From a virus: a stretch of DNA of 34,441 bases. The stretch covers positions 1-34,441 of IMG/VR virus record IMGVR_UViG_3300030012_001759; one strand, written 5' to 3'. The position numbers were made by a program, and so were the translations under genes. Of the stretch, positions 21,991 through 29,584 are shown one piece after another. The notes below the pieces were generated by a model. That model was not told the DNA's origin. It searched no databases and saw only the letters and a list, made by a program, of their open reading frames with translations. The number at the start of each line of letters is the position of its first letter. Within the stretch, counting starts at the first letter, position 1.

Positions 21991-23062
21991 TTACGGATTT
22001 CTGAATTCGTAAATACGACCTTCAAAAGTTGTAACCGCTCCATATAGAACATCCGAGACCACTTTAGTTCCCAAATCCTCTACTGAGTAGTCTGACTGTA
22101 CTCTTGGCTCAAGCTGTCTAGCAAAGTTCACACTTGATGGGTGAACGATGTATCCAACTTCAACTCCTGTGGTTCCACTAGCACCCATGACAGTACTGGT
22201 GAATACTGGCATTCCGTAAAGTCTACCAATGTTTCCAGTAGCTGCAGGTGCGCCATCGCCATACTTAGAAGCATCTACGAAATCATCGATGCCTAGTAAA
22301 GCAGTGTACAATGCAGGTGAAACAACCAAGTTGCACTCATCAACAGGTACGTCATTCTCCATAAGAGTTTTCATTCCTGCTCTAAGTTCAGCAGCTGTTA
22401 TAACATTGTCATTACCAAGACTAGCTCCATTTGTGGTAGCAGCCTCAATTTTGCTCTCTATGAAAGCATCCATTGTTTTTGCTAGAGAATAACCCATTGT
22501 GCTTACTTCTTTGTCAAGCAAACCTGGGTTAGCCTGTACTGAAGCAATATCTTCAATAAGTTTTGCAACGTAACGATGCTGATCAATCGTAAGCTGTGCT
22601 TCACCATGAGTATCAGCAGAGAAAGTTACTGCACTTCCTGCGGACTTTGCAGCATCTGAACTCTCTGAAAGTTTGGGTATGTGAAATGTGTCACCTCGAC
22701 CTTTCACTAACTCTGAGTAACTTGAATCAACAAGCTGTTCAAAGACGAGCTTACGCTCTAAGTAGTTTTTGACTCCGTCTGACCAAATTTCAGGAATGAA
22801 GTTTGCCAACTTCTGTTATCGTAAAGGCTTTTTATCCTCTACTTCTTTAGGTTTCCCTAAAGTTCGGCATATCTTTTCAGCTATTGCTGTTGCGGACTCG
22901 TGGAAGCGTTATATCTTTTCAGCTTCTATGCTCTGCCCCTGACTAATCTTTGATTAGCCTTCGGTTCGGATTCCCTTATCTTTTGACTTAGGGTTCCCGC
23001 TTAATTCCGCAATTTTATACCGCCACAAAACCTCTAGCGGTAGTCGTTGTAATATTAGCCAT
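21991..23062 (-). CDS. Major capsid protein, split by a group I intron: join(complement 23036..23062, 21991..22806)
   Basis: Exon 1 starts at ATG 23062 with AGGAG 8 nt upstream and encodes M-A-N-I-T-T-T-T-A. Exon 2 resumes at 22806 with A-N-F-I-P-E-I-W. The spliced protein has 280 aa. Exon 2 has the HK97-fold pattern of phage coat proteins: F-I-P-E-I-W-S-D-G then a long N-arm, a helix with Y-S-L-A-K-T-M-D-A-F-I-E, L-V-V-S-P-A-L-Y and a G-R-L-Y-G-M-P-V-F strand. Read without the intron, exon 2 can only start at a TTG (22809) that has no ribosome site and lies one codon after an in-frame TAA (TAA-CAG-AAG-TTG region), whereas exon 1 alone would end at a UAA after 15 codons. It follows the scaffold gene directly. 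Confidence 0.85.
22807..23035 (-). ncRNA. ORF-less group I intron (229 nt, IA-like) in the major capsid gene
   Basis: Numbering from intron base 1 (23035). P1: exon ACCGCU pairs with 12-17 GGCGGU, with the required U-G wobble at the 5' splice site. P3: 24-30 UUGCGGA with 140-146 UCCGCAA. P4: 37-40 CGGG with 66-69 UCCG, flanked by AA on both sides. P5: 43-46 with 60-63. P6a: 77-84 with 88-95. P7: 105-109 GCAUA with 165-169 UAUGC. P7.1: 110-114 GAAGC with 129-133 GCUUC, an insertion usual in subgroup IA. P8: 147-150 with 155-158. P9: 174-180 with 185-191 closed by GAAA. P9.1: 194-200 with 209-215. P10: 7-11 UUUGU with exon 2 GCAAA. The last base is G. All in the order known for the family, so self-splicing is very likely. 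Confidence 0.9.
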
Positions 23063-23066
23063 TTAA

Positions 23067-23594
23067 TTAGCTCCTATATCTATCAAGAATCGAACTCCAC
23101 TTCTTTTTACGTTCTTCAGGTGTCATTTCCGTAAATGGACTTTTACCTGTAGAAGGCATTTGACCTGGAGCAGATTCGTTTGTTACGACATTCTTTTTAA
23201 CACTTGACCGATTAACGAACTTGCGAAGTTTGTCCGTAGACAAGTCATCTGCAAATTCACGATCCTCTTCAGTAAGCTGACCCAAAAGATCTTGACGAAT
23301 GGACTCTTGTAATTTTTGTCCTTCTTCCGCCATGGCTGATAATTGTTTGTTTTCGTCCTCGTATTTCTCTGCAAGTTCCTTCCACTGCTCTTGCTCTTTG
23401 AGCTTCGTCTCTTCAATGGACTTGAGTTTATTTTCGAGTTCTTTCGCTTTTATTTCAGCTTCCTGCGCACGAGAGCGATATTTCTTCGACTCTTGAATTA
23501 GCTTACCGACTTCGTGCTGTTCATCAGTATGCTCTCGTGGTTGTTCTACCACTACTTCTTCTTGTTCGTTCTGAACAGTTTCTTGATCACTCAT
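23067..23594 (-). CDS. Capsid scaffolding protein
   Basis: 175 aa, very charged and Gln/Glu/Lys-rich with a long predicted coiled coil (about residues 25-110), followed by a helix-turn region (L-T-E-E-D-R-E-F-A-D-D-L) and a basic C-terminus (E-E-R-K-K-K-W-S-S-I-L-D-R-Y-R). This pattern and the position directly before the capsid gene identify a scaffold protein; the basic end would bind the inside of the capsid shell. Confidence 0.8.
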   Translation of the reverse strand: MSDQETVQNEQEEVVVEQPREHTDEQHEVGKLIQESKKYRSRAQEAEIKAKELENKLKSIEETKLKEQEQWKELAEKYEDENKQLSAMAEEGQKLQESIRQDLLGQLTEEDREFADDLSTDKLRKFVNRSSVKKNVVTNESAPGQMPSTGKSPFTEMTPEERKKKWSSILDRYRS

Positions 23595-24091
23595 AGAAAC
23601 TCCTTTTTTACTGCTTTTTTTAAATGTCCACGTATGCGCTTTGCATAAGCTTTGACGTACTCTTTCTTTAACTTAGGGTGGACTACATCATCTTCTACTT
23701 GATCACCCACGATAGCTCTGACTGGTAAACCTGATGGTGCTTTAATCTTTCCTGAATGTTGTAATGCTTTAGTGCCTTCTCTAGACATTCCTGTTGTCAT
23801 CTTTATTGTATTTTTATTTACAAATTTTACATTTTTAAAATAACTAGAATTCAAAAATTGTCCAGTTAAGAACATATCAGGTTTACCACTAATATTTTGC
23901 TGACCCCTAGATGCTATTCCTTGCATCTTTCTTTTTTTATACCCCTTTGATAATGGCTGAAATCTTTCTCCATGAACATCATTGCCTTTGCTAAACTCTC
24001 TCTTGAGACCTTTTTGTAGTTTTCTAGCCTGTCTACTATGAAAACCTTTTGGCACGTTTACAGATCTCTTAAGAGCGGTTTCTAGTTTCAT
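23591..24091 (-). CDS. Virion morphogenesis / tail completion-like protein
   Basis: 166 aa, strongly basic. It contains G-E-R-F-Q-P-L-S-K-G-Y-K-K-R-K and later M-F-L-T-G-Q-F-L-N-S-S-Y-F, like the G-x-x-W/F-x-P-L...Y...K...L-x-x-T/S-G-x-L-x-x-S signature of the Mu gpG / P2 gpS tail-completion family. Its place between the MuF-like gene and the scaffold is usual for Mu-type morphogenesis proteins. Overlaps MuF by 23 bp and the scaffold start by 4 bp. Confidence 0.5.
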   Translation of the reverse strand: MKLETALKRSVNVPKGFHSRQARKLQKGLKREFSKGNDVHGERFQPLSKGYKKRKMQGIASRGQQNISGKPDMFLTGQFLNSSYFKNVKFVNKNTIKMTTGMSREGTKALQHSGKIKAPSGLPVRAIVGDQVEDDVVHPKLKKEYVKAYAKRIRGHLKKAVKKEFL

Positions 24092-24836
24092 AGTATTGCT
24101 GTATTGTTAATGGTTTCTTTTTAAATTTATCTGTGAGCTTTTGTGCCTTATTTTGAATACCCTTGTCTACCGACACCGCTTCCCATGACCCTCTGCAGTT
24201 GATACCACCACCATCTACCAAGGCTCCAGGAAAACGCCTCTCCACTTCCTCTGCTGTCATAGACCCTGCAGCTAACATTGCTTTGCATACAGGTCTAGTC
24301 TTATCATCCAAAGGATTGACGTATACCAATCTGGTGTTCGGTGCAGTCTGTAGCATGGATGCGGTGATTGCTCGTGAAAACGTAGCCATTGTCGTAGATA
24401 TGTATTTTTCGGTAGCACTAGGCAGAAGCGAGATATTACGCTTGACGAGGGATTTAATTTCAGGTAATTTCAAACCTCTGCCTATGCCACTAGCGACAGT
24501 GTAGCGAATTTCATCACCTAATGAGACCACATAATTTGTTATAGAGCTGTTGAACATATTGCGAAGTGCCAAAACCTCTGCTTGTGTCATTTGACCAAAC
24601 AAAGCTTTGCCTTGAAAAATTGCATCAATACCTGCCATGTAGCGATTGATAGCACCTTGCATTCTTAGGTCTTGTAGGATATAGTCTGCTATCGATAAGA
24701 CACCTAGAGCTGCTAATATTTGGTCATAAGACAGACCATCATCTTGAAGCTCTTGCGCTTCTTGTGAGAATTGGTCTATGGCTTGTTCTAAGTCTGACTG
24801 AAAATCAGCTACGACACCATTAATGATATCATCCAT
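24069..24836 (-). CDS. MuF-like minor capsid protein
   Basis: 255 aa. After a helical N-terminal half, the MuF domain is seen as V-Y-V-N-P-L-D-D-K-T-R-P-V-C (171-184), then E-E-V-E-R-R-F-P-G and G-G-G-I-N-C-R-G-S-W (209-218). Cys184 and Cys214 are the conserved pair. These proteins are ejected or line the portal interior and lie directly after the portal gene, as here (8-bp overlap). Confidence 0.8.
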   Translation of the reverse strand: MDDIINGVVADFQSDLEQAIDQFSQEAQELQDDGLSYDQILAALGVLSIADYILQDLRMQGAINRYMAGIDAIFQGKALFGQMTQAEVLALRNMFNSSITNYVVSLGDEIRYTVASGIGRGLKLPEIKSLVKRNISLLPSATEKYISTTMATFSRAITASMLQTAPNTRLVYVNPLDDKTRPVCKAMLAAGSMTAEEVERRFPGALVDGGGINCRGSWEAVSVDKGIQNKAQKLTDKFKKKPLTIQQYYETRNRS

Positions 24837-26160
24837 TATTTAGCAGTCGTGTGACTAATGCACTCCCTTGACTCATCGCTTCTTCCGACCTGCGAATCTT
24901 TTCTTCAGCCATTTCAGGTGTAAGATCTGGGTCTTTAGACATCAGATAGTTTGCTTTAGTATCTAAGCCATTCTTCCATAGCCAATCATAATACATCATT
25001 TCATCTTTAGGACTAAGTGGATAAGTGGGTTCGGTAAAATCTACAGTATAATCACCAGGTATACTCTTGCCTGTCTTTACCTCAATAATACGCTTGTCAA
25101 TCTCAAAACGTTGCTTTTCCCATGGTCTCCAAGTGTCTTCAATCGCACCCACTCGTTCTTCAACGTTCTCAAGCTCTTGTATTCTAAGTGCTTCACCTGA
25201 TGGTGCGTTGCCATGCGAGTCAGCCCATTTGATACGAAGGTGATTATTGTTAAGTGTTGCTGCTACCATGAACTTCACCGATTCGATGATTTCGGATAGT
25301 TTTCCTTCAGGTGCAGTCACACCAAAGTTGGAACCTTCAGGTAGATATAGTACCTTATCGACACCAATCTCAATACGAGATGCATCATCAACACCTGTGA
25401 TGAATTTGATACCGATGGCTCCAAAACGAATAGCCAACGCTAGTTCTGTCATAGCTACACTGACCGACAAGTCTGCTTTAACCACATCTTCGGCTCCGTT
25501 GGTAAACCAGTCTCTAACGACTGAACCACGATGGCAGAATGTAACAGGTAACAGTCCGTAAGGATTCTCGTCATTTTCATTATAGTGAATGACTTCTCCG
25601 TCACCTTTTATTCCAAAGTGTTTGGCAGGTAAGCCTTCACGCTCTTCTGTCCAAACCACGAATTCTTCTTCTTCTATTCTTGAGTCTCCCTGATTTTGCA
25701 AAGCGTATATCACGCCAAATGGCTTTTGCTCACCCTTCATGAACATAGGCTCAAAGAATGGAAGCATATCATACTGAACCTTTTGTAACGCTTCGTTCCA
25801 TTTTGATTTAAATGCCATTGTGCCTAATAAAAATGTTAAGGCTTCTAAGTTTCTGCGTTTGGAGTTTAGGTCTGATAAGTCAACCATGTTCATGTACGCA
25901 TCCGAAGCATTCATCTTGGGAGGTCGCTTGTATGCCATTGATCTGGCTTTCGCTACTCTGCGTGTAAGGTTCTGTTGGAACATCGGAACTTGTCTCAATG
26001 TATCGTTACCAAAGAACTTACCGATGTAATGTTCCATATTGATTCCCTCGTAGAAATCAAGGAACATCTCTCGCTCTTGCGTACGCTCTGTCTCTACGAC
26101 TGCCAAGTGATCTGAAAGTGCATCGATCACTGCTGTTTTGGATAAACTATCTATAATCAC
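24829..26160 (-). CDS. Portal protein (SPP1 gp6-like)
   Basis: 443 aa, normal for small portals. N-terminal alpha-rich clip/wing segments (R-E-M-F-L-D-F-Y-E-G-I-N), M-F-Q-Q-N-L-T-R-R-V-A-K-A-R-S, a strand region with V-W-T-E-E-R-E, then Y-G-L-L-P-V-T-F-C-H-R-G, and the central helix with A-M-T-E-L-A-L-A-I-R. The N-P-Y-G-x-x-P-V pattern is characteristic of phage portals. Coupled by ATGA to the terminase gene upstream and followed by MuF. Confidence 0.85.
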   Translation of the reverse strand: MIIDSLSKTAVIDALSDHLAVVETERTQEREMFLDFYEGINMEHYIGKFFGNDTLRQVPMFQQNLTRRVAKARSMAYKRPPKMNASDAYMNMVDLSDLNSKRRNLEALTFLLGTMAFKSKWNEALQKVQYDMLPFFEPMFMKGEQKPFGVIYALQNQGDSRIEEEEFVVWTEEREGLPAKHFGIKGDGEVIHYNENDENPYGLLPVTFCHRGSVVRDWFTNGAEDVVKADLSVSVAMTELALAIRFGAIGIKFITGVDDASRIEIGVDKVLYLPEGSNFGVTAPEGKLSEIIESVKFMVAATLNNNHLRIKWADSHGNAPSGEALRIQELENVEERVGAIEDTWRPWEKQRFEIDKRIIEVKTGKSIPGDYTVDFTEPTYPLSPKDEMMYYDWLWKNGLDTKANYLMSKDPDLTPEMAEEKIRRSEEAMSQGSALVTRLLNNG

Positions 26161-27422
26161 CAGTCTATTACTCCTGCCTGTTTCTGTTTAATACCGAATA
26201 GGTTTACGAACATATATCTCATTTGGTCACAAAAGTGGTCATATCGACCATCTTTAAGTGGCTCTTCTTTTAATCTTTGGTCTGCCTTCTTCTCTGGATA
26301 TCTATAATTTTCAGTGCTTTCTATCGCTCCCTTACAGTTAGATGCGAAGAATATATGTGGTTCTCCATTCGCATCCTCAAACCACGATCTGACCAAGGAT
26401 ACACCATTCGGTATATTGCGTGATATCCTATCGGTCTTATAACGAACTCTCATGCCATGCTGACGAAATATCTCTATATCTCCGATACCTGACTGCGCTT
26501 GAGTACCTGCACCTGCAGGATCTCCGTAGTACGTTAGGACTGGATATTGTTTTGCTTTAATCATTCGTGCGAGTTCTTCAGTTCTTATGTTCTCTTCAAA
26601 ACAAATTTCATCGATAACGTAGACCCTAGGCTTTTCGTAGTTGAAGTCGACTTGATACCACCCCACTGAGGGCATACGATAGCCGAAGTCGATTGAGCAG
26701 TATGTGGGTAAGGAACTGTTATACTGTATGTCGTCTCTGACATGGATATCTCGTTGTAAGTCGTATACTTTTCCACTAAACGTTGTAAATGCAGCCATAT
26801 ACTCTTGAGCAAATGTTTCATACGTCAATTCCTTCTTTAGTTGTTCAACGTCATCCTTAAAATATGGCGAATCGGTTGACGGATGTTGCCACGATTGCCA
26901 ATCGGTGTAATTCTTGTCCTCTCCTCTAGCCCACAAATCGTGCAGCCAATTAAATCCTCGAGGAGTACTCGTGAATAACGCCCAACCCTCTCTATCGGAC
27001 AACGTTGGTCTCAAGTATTGTTCCCAAGTAATCTTTTTGATACTGGCAGCCTCATCAATGACCATATAGTCCAAACCTTCTCCTACTAGGGAGTCCAGGT
27101 TGTCTGCCGAGCGTATCGCTATCTCCGATTCCAGTCCACCAATCTTAGCGTAGTACAATTGTCCTGATATTTCTTTCTTTGCTACGATAGGAAGCCTGAG
27201 TTTCATCATAATGGCTTCTTTGACAAGTCTAGCGATCTTATCGCACATATCGTAGTTCGGTGCTACTATCCAACCCCTAGTTTTGGGCGATAGTAGATAT
27301 GGCAGTATCTCCATAGCTGCACCAAAAGATTTACCTGAACGTCTCCCTTGTATGTTTACACGAAAACGAGCGTTTGAATTATGTACTGCTAGTTGATTGC
27401 TAGTAGGTTCATACCCTACCAA
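26157..27422 (-). CDS. terL: Terminase large subunit
   Basis: 421 aa. ATPase domain: Walker A G-R-R-S-G-K-S (26-32), Walker B M-V-I-D-E-A (120-125), coupling motif F-T-S-T-P-R-G (150-156). Nuclease domain (RNase H fold): S-I-D-F-G (243-247), Y-G-D-P-A-G (299-304) and a C-terminal D near D-G-R-Y-D-H. All catalytic positions are present. It drives DNA into the prohead through the portal encoded next. It overlaps terS by 14 bp. Confidence 0.93.
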   Translation of the reverse strand: MVGYEPTSNQLAVHNSNARFRVNIQGRRSGKSFGAAMEILPYLLSPKTRGWIVAPNYDMCDKIARLVKEAIMMKLRLPIVAKKEISGQLYYAKIGGLESEIAIRSADNLDSLVGEGLDYMVIDEAASIKKITWEQYLRPTLSDREGWALFTSTPRGFNWLHDLWARGEDKNYTDWQSWQHPSTDSPYFKDDVEQLKKELTYETFAQEYMAAFTTFSGKVYDLQRDIHVRDDIQYNSSLPTYCSIDFGYRMPSVGWYQVDFNYEKPRVYVIDEICFEENIRTEELARMIKAKQYPVLTYYGDPAGAGTQAQSGIGDIEIFRQHGMRVRYKTDRISRNIPNGVSLVRSWFEDANGEPHIFFASNCKGAIESTENYRYPEKKADQRLKEEPLKDGRYDHFCDQMRYMFVNLFGIKQKQAGVIDW

Positions 27423-27825
27423 CTTCCAGAGCTTTTTTCGGTTGAGTATCTTGATTGCTCGTTACCTCTTCGTATGCTTTTTCTATAGGGCTTTCCTCGT
27501 ATCCGCATTCACGCAAGACTGCTTCCATGTTGCCGAACATTTCTACCTCGTTCTTCTCAGATTGTCCGAGGTATTGCTTTCCGAGGAATATCAATAGTGC
27601 GGTGTTGCCATTCTCAGCGTGTTTCCATTGGAGTTGGCGAAGTTTTATCTTCATCTGTTCCTTGCCTACCTGCAGTTCATCCCTAAACTTGTTGCGAATC
27701 GTTGATTCATCTACAGCGAAGAATCGTGCTATTTCTGTAATACTACAACCCATCGTAGATAGCATTTGTACCTTGTCTGGGTCTATGTTTTTGGCTTTGT
27801 AGCCTGTCTTTTTTCTACTCATCAA
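27409..27825 (-). CDS. terS: Terminase small subunit
   Basis: 138 aa. HTH at about residues 21-47 (M-L-S-T-M-G-C-S-I-T-E-I-A-R-F-F-A-V-D-E then S-T-I-R-N-K-F), followed by a helix pair with L-R-Q-L-Q-W-K-H-A and G-N-T-A-L-L-I-F-L-G-K-Q-Y-L-G, the oligomerisation motif common in terS proteins. It recognises the packaging site. The start overlaps the end of the upstream regulator by 11 bp. Confidence 0.8.
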   Translation of the reverse strand: MMSRKKTGYKAKNIDPDKVQMLSTMGCSITEIARFFAVDESTIRNKFRDELQVGKEQMKIKLRQLQWKHAENGNTALLIFLGKQYLGQSEKNEVEMFGNMEAVLRECGYEESPIEKAYEEVTSNQDTQPKKALEVGRV

Positions 27826-28144
27826 TAATATCCATAAAGGCTACATCCTGGAACAGTCCATTACACTTAGAGAGGCAACGTCTCCAGTAGGTCTTTGCTG
27901 ATGATACGCTAACACCTATTTGGGATGCGATAAGTGGAAACGAATGATTGCGCAGTCTCATCAGAAACACTTCCTTTTCTCTGCTAGAAAACATATCGTA
28001 TGCCTTGTGTGCTGCAAGTTGAAAGTTTCTGAGTTCAGGCTCAATGAGACCTGATCGAAACGCTTTCATCTTGTCGCTGTACTCCGATGCGAGTTCCATT
28101 GCTTCGTTTAGCGATTCTACCGAGTCTTCTGATATCCAATCCAT
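27815..28144 (-). CDS. Sigma-70 region 4 / LuxR-like HTH regulator (late activator candidate)
   Basis: 109 aa. Residues 52-90 read F-S-S-R-E-K-E-V-F then H-S-F-P-L-I-A-S-Q-I-G-V-S-V-S-S-A-K-T-Y, the pattern of a sigma-70 region 4-type HTH; the front half is acidic and helical. It is the first gene of the late operon, directly before terS, a place where ArpU/sigma-like late transcription regulators are found, though it may also assist packaging. The palindrome CTTTTGT-TT-ACAAAAG (28153-28168) overlaps its ribosome site AAAGGA. Confidence 0.65.
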   Translation of the reverse strand: MDWISEDSVESLNEAMELASEYSDKMKAFRSGLIEPELRNFQLAAHKAYDMFSSREKEVFLMRLRNHSFPLIASQIGVSVSSAKTYWRRCLSKCNGLFQDVAFMDIIDE

Positions 28145-28448
28145 GTGTGTTCCTTTTGTTTACAAAAGTTGGGAAAATTTTTACAGGCGAGTAGAGGCCA
28201 GTAGAAAGGCTGCCCTTGGTATGGCACCCCCTACCCCTGGTTTATGTATAGTAAATTTATGTATAATTATATTAAAAAAGAATATATTATTCTTTTGTTT
28301 ATTCTCTAAAATGCACGCTGCGATTCTATAACTTTCTTTTTATAGATTCCGTTTGATTTCTGTTTGTTTGTTTACAGATTAAAAAATTTTGCTTTTTATG
28401 CTATTTGTGTGTAAATTGTCAACAATGAAACGAAAGGAAACCATTAAA
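28145..28448. promoter_or_regulatory. Divergent intergenic region between late operon and GP88 operon
   Basis: Very AT-rich after base 28,250, with no convincing ORF. Holds a palindrome CTTTTGT-TT-ACAAAAG (28153-28168); a 21-bp near-palindrome AAAAGAATA-TAT-TATTCTTTT (28276-28296); TCTATAA/TTATAGA (28325-28346); and TTTGTTTACA at 28155 and 28367. Leftward, TATAAT can be read at about 28262-28272 on the minus strand as a -10, without a clear -35. The frame of the GP88-like gene extends upstream to 28389 but that start has no ribosome site. The late promoter should lie here. Confidence 0.5.
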
Positions 28449-29051
28449 ATGAATCTATTAACACAAAATAATAAAATAAGAAAAACAGCTAAACATTTCA
28501 ATGTAAAGCTATTTAATTTTTCAATACCGGCCTATAAATCAAAATCAGGTTTTACAACTTGTCCGAGTGCAGATATTTGTATAAAATTTTGCTATGCTCA
28601 AAAAGGTATGTACAAATTTTCTAGCAAATGGAGCGAATTGAAATTACAAGCTACTTTCAAGGATGATTTTGTTGCAGCGATAAGTAAAGATATAAAAGAT
28701 AAAAAAGCGGAATTTGTTAGAGTACACGATTCAGGCGACTATTACTCGAAAGAATATCTTTTAAAATGGTTTGAAATTGCTAAACAAAATCCGAACGTTA
28801 AATTTTATTCATACACTAATGAGGTAAATATGATTAAAAATTTAAAATCAATTCCAATAAATTTCGATTTTATATTTTCTGACAGTGGAAAGGAAAGAGA
28901 ATTTATAAATAAAAAAACGGATAGACACACTAAAATCTTTGGAAGTTTAAAAGCCCTTAAAAAAGCAAACTATAAAGACAGTTCAGAGTTTGATTTATAT
29001 GCTACTAGATGGTTTAATAAATCAAACAATGTGGGCTTAATTATTCATTAA
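28449..29051 (+). CDS. GP88-like protein (mycobacteriophage gene product 88 family)
   Basis: 200 aa from ATG 28449, preceded by CGAAAGGA; the frame from 28389 adds 20 residues without a ribosome site. Cys38-x5-Cys44-x3-Cys48 in T-C-P-S-A-D-I-C-I-K-F-C-Y-A, then R-V-H-D-S-G-D-Y-Y-S (91-100) and K-F-Y-S-Y-T (118-123), the markers of the GP88 family as I know it. The three cysteines hint at a metal centre; the activity is not established. First gene of the rightward accessory operon; the hammerhead ribozyme starts 2 nt after its stop. Confidence 0.7.
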   Translation: MNLLTQNNKIRKTAKHFNVKLFNFSIPAYKSKSGFTTCPSADICIKFCYAQKGMYKFSSKWSELKLQATFKDDFVAAISKDIKDKKAEFVRVHDSGDYYSKEYLLKWFEIAKQNPNVKFYSYTNEVNMIKNLKSIPINFDFIFSDSGKEREFINKKTDRHTKIFGSLKALKKANYKDSSEFDLYATRWFNKSNNVGLIIH

Positions 29052-29053
29052 AT

Positions 29054-29112
29054 CCTAACTGATGAGTTCGAAAGAACGAAACAACCTCAAAATATTTTGG
29101 GGTTGTCTTAGG
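29054..29112 (+). ncRNA. Type I hammerhead ribozyme
   Basis: Stem I: CCUAA (29054-29058) with UUAGG (29108-29112), open-ended. Core CUGAUGA (29059-29065). Stem II: GUUC-GAAA-GAAC (29066-29077). Core GAA (29078-29080). Stem III: A-C-A-A-C-C-U-C from 29081 pairs with G-G-G-G-U-U-G-U ending at 29106 and continues as an A/U stem closed by a short loop. Cleavage triplet GUC, with C17 at 29107; the break would lie between 29107 and 29108. Every invariant core base is present, so cleavage is expected. It lies in the 3' leader between the GP88-like gene and a 30-aa membrane peptide gene. Confidence 0.9.
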
Positions 29113-29133
29113 TTAAAACGAAAGGAATCTAAA

Positions 29134-29226
29134 ATGAATAAAAAAGAATTTATAAAAGAGTTTTTGGGCTTTTGCTTTTTATGTTTTCTAGGATATGTTT
29201 TGCTAATTATGGCTTTTTTATTTTAA
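29134..29226 (+). CDS. Small membrane peptide (30 aa)
   Basis: ATG 29134 has the site ACGAAAGGA upstream. A Lys/Glu head (N-K-K-E-F-I-K-E-F) is followed by one membrane helix rich in Phe, Leu and two Cys. The ribosome site lies on the 3' product of hammerhead cleavage, so this peptide would be made from an RNA with a 5'-hydroxyl end. Function unknown; overexpression toxicity or membrane signalling cannot be judged. Confidence 0.5.
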   Translation: MNKKEFIKEFLGFCFLCFLGYVLLIMAFLF

Positions 29227-29390
29227 TAATATTTTAAGCAGGGTAATTTTTATTTTTAATAATATTTTACGCAGGGTAATTTTTATTTTTAATAATATTT
29301 TACGCAGGGTAATTTTTATTTTTAATAATATTTTACGCAAGGTAGCAAAAGATCTTAATAATGAGCTACGCAGGGTAATTTTTAAATTCT
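29225..29390 (+). repeat. 33-bp AT-rich tandem repeats, about 5 units
   Basis: Units begin with AATAATATTTTA at 29225, 29258, 29291 and 29324 and with AATAATGAGCTA at 29357; period 33 bp. Units 1-3 differ at one base; units 4 and 5 have diverged. Each contains A-C-G-C-A-G-G-G-T-A-A then a T-rich run, which matches the functional leader ACGAAAGGGTAATTTTATG of the next gene except that ATT stands where ATG would be. The array is non-coding (stops in the sense frames). Confidence 0.85.
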
Positions 29391-29579
29391 AATAATAATA
29401 ACGAAAGGGTAATTTTATGATAATAACAACTTGTAATGAATGCAGTAGAATTGTTGACCATTCAAAAGATGAGCGTATGTTTTATATGTACGAAATTGTT
29501 GATGATGAAGAATTTTGTATTGATTGCTATGAAGAGATATTTATCAATATTGATTCTAATAATAATAACGAAAGGGTAA
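29386..29579 (+). repeat. 27-bp duplicated gene-boundary leader
   Basis: A 27-bp word starting ATTCTAATAATAATAACG and ending in AAAGGGTAA occurs exactly at 29386-29412 and 29553-29579; both copies supply the ribosome site of the following gene. The second copy also encodes the C-terminus (S-N-N-N-N-E-R-V-K) of the preceding gene. A degenerate third copy is at the methyltransferase end (about 31128-31152). Confidence 0.8.
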
Positions 29580-29584
29580 AATAA
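29417..29584 (+). CDS. Zinc-ribbon-like mini-protein (55 aa)
   Basis: ATG 29417 follows the site CGAAAGGG. 55 aa with C6-x2-C9 and C34-x2-C37 (T-C-N-E-C ... F-C-I-D-C-Y-E-E), a good small zinc-binding pattern, with acidic residues between. The C-terminal ten residues come from the duplicated leader. Its TAA overlaps the next ATG (TAATG). Function unknown. Confidence 0.65.
   Translation: MIITTCNECSRIVDHSKDERMFYMYEIVDDEEFCIDCYEEIFINIDSNNNNERVK

Noticed and set aside
21991-22809. Capsid gene starting at TTG 22809
   Set aside because: No ribosome site, an in-frame TAA three codons upstream, and a well-formed intron plus exon 1 with a strong ribosome site explain the region better.
22951-22975. 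tRNA-like GGTTCGGATTCC in the capsid leader
   Set aside because: No cloverleaf can be formed; the stretch is P4'/P6 of the intron read on the other strand.
29225-29390. CRISPR-like array
   Set aside because: Units are directly adjacent without unique spacers; it is a plain tandem repeat.
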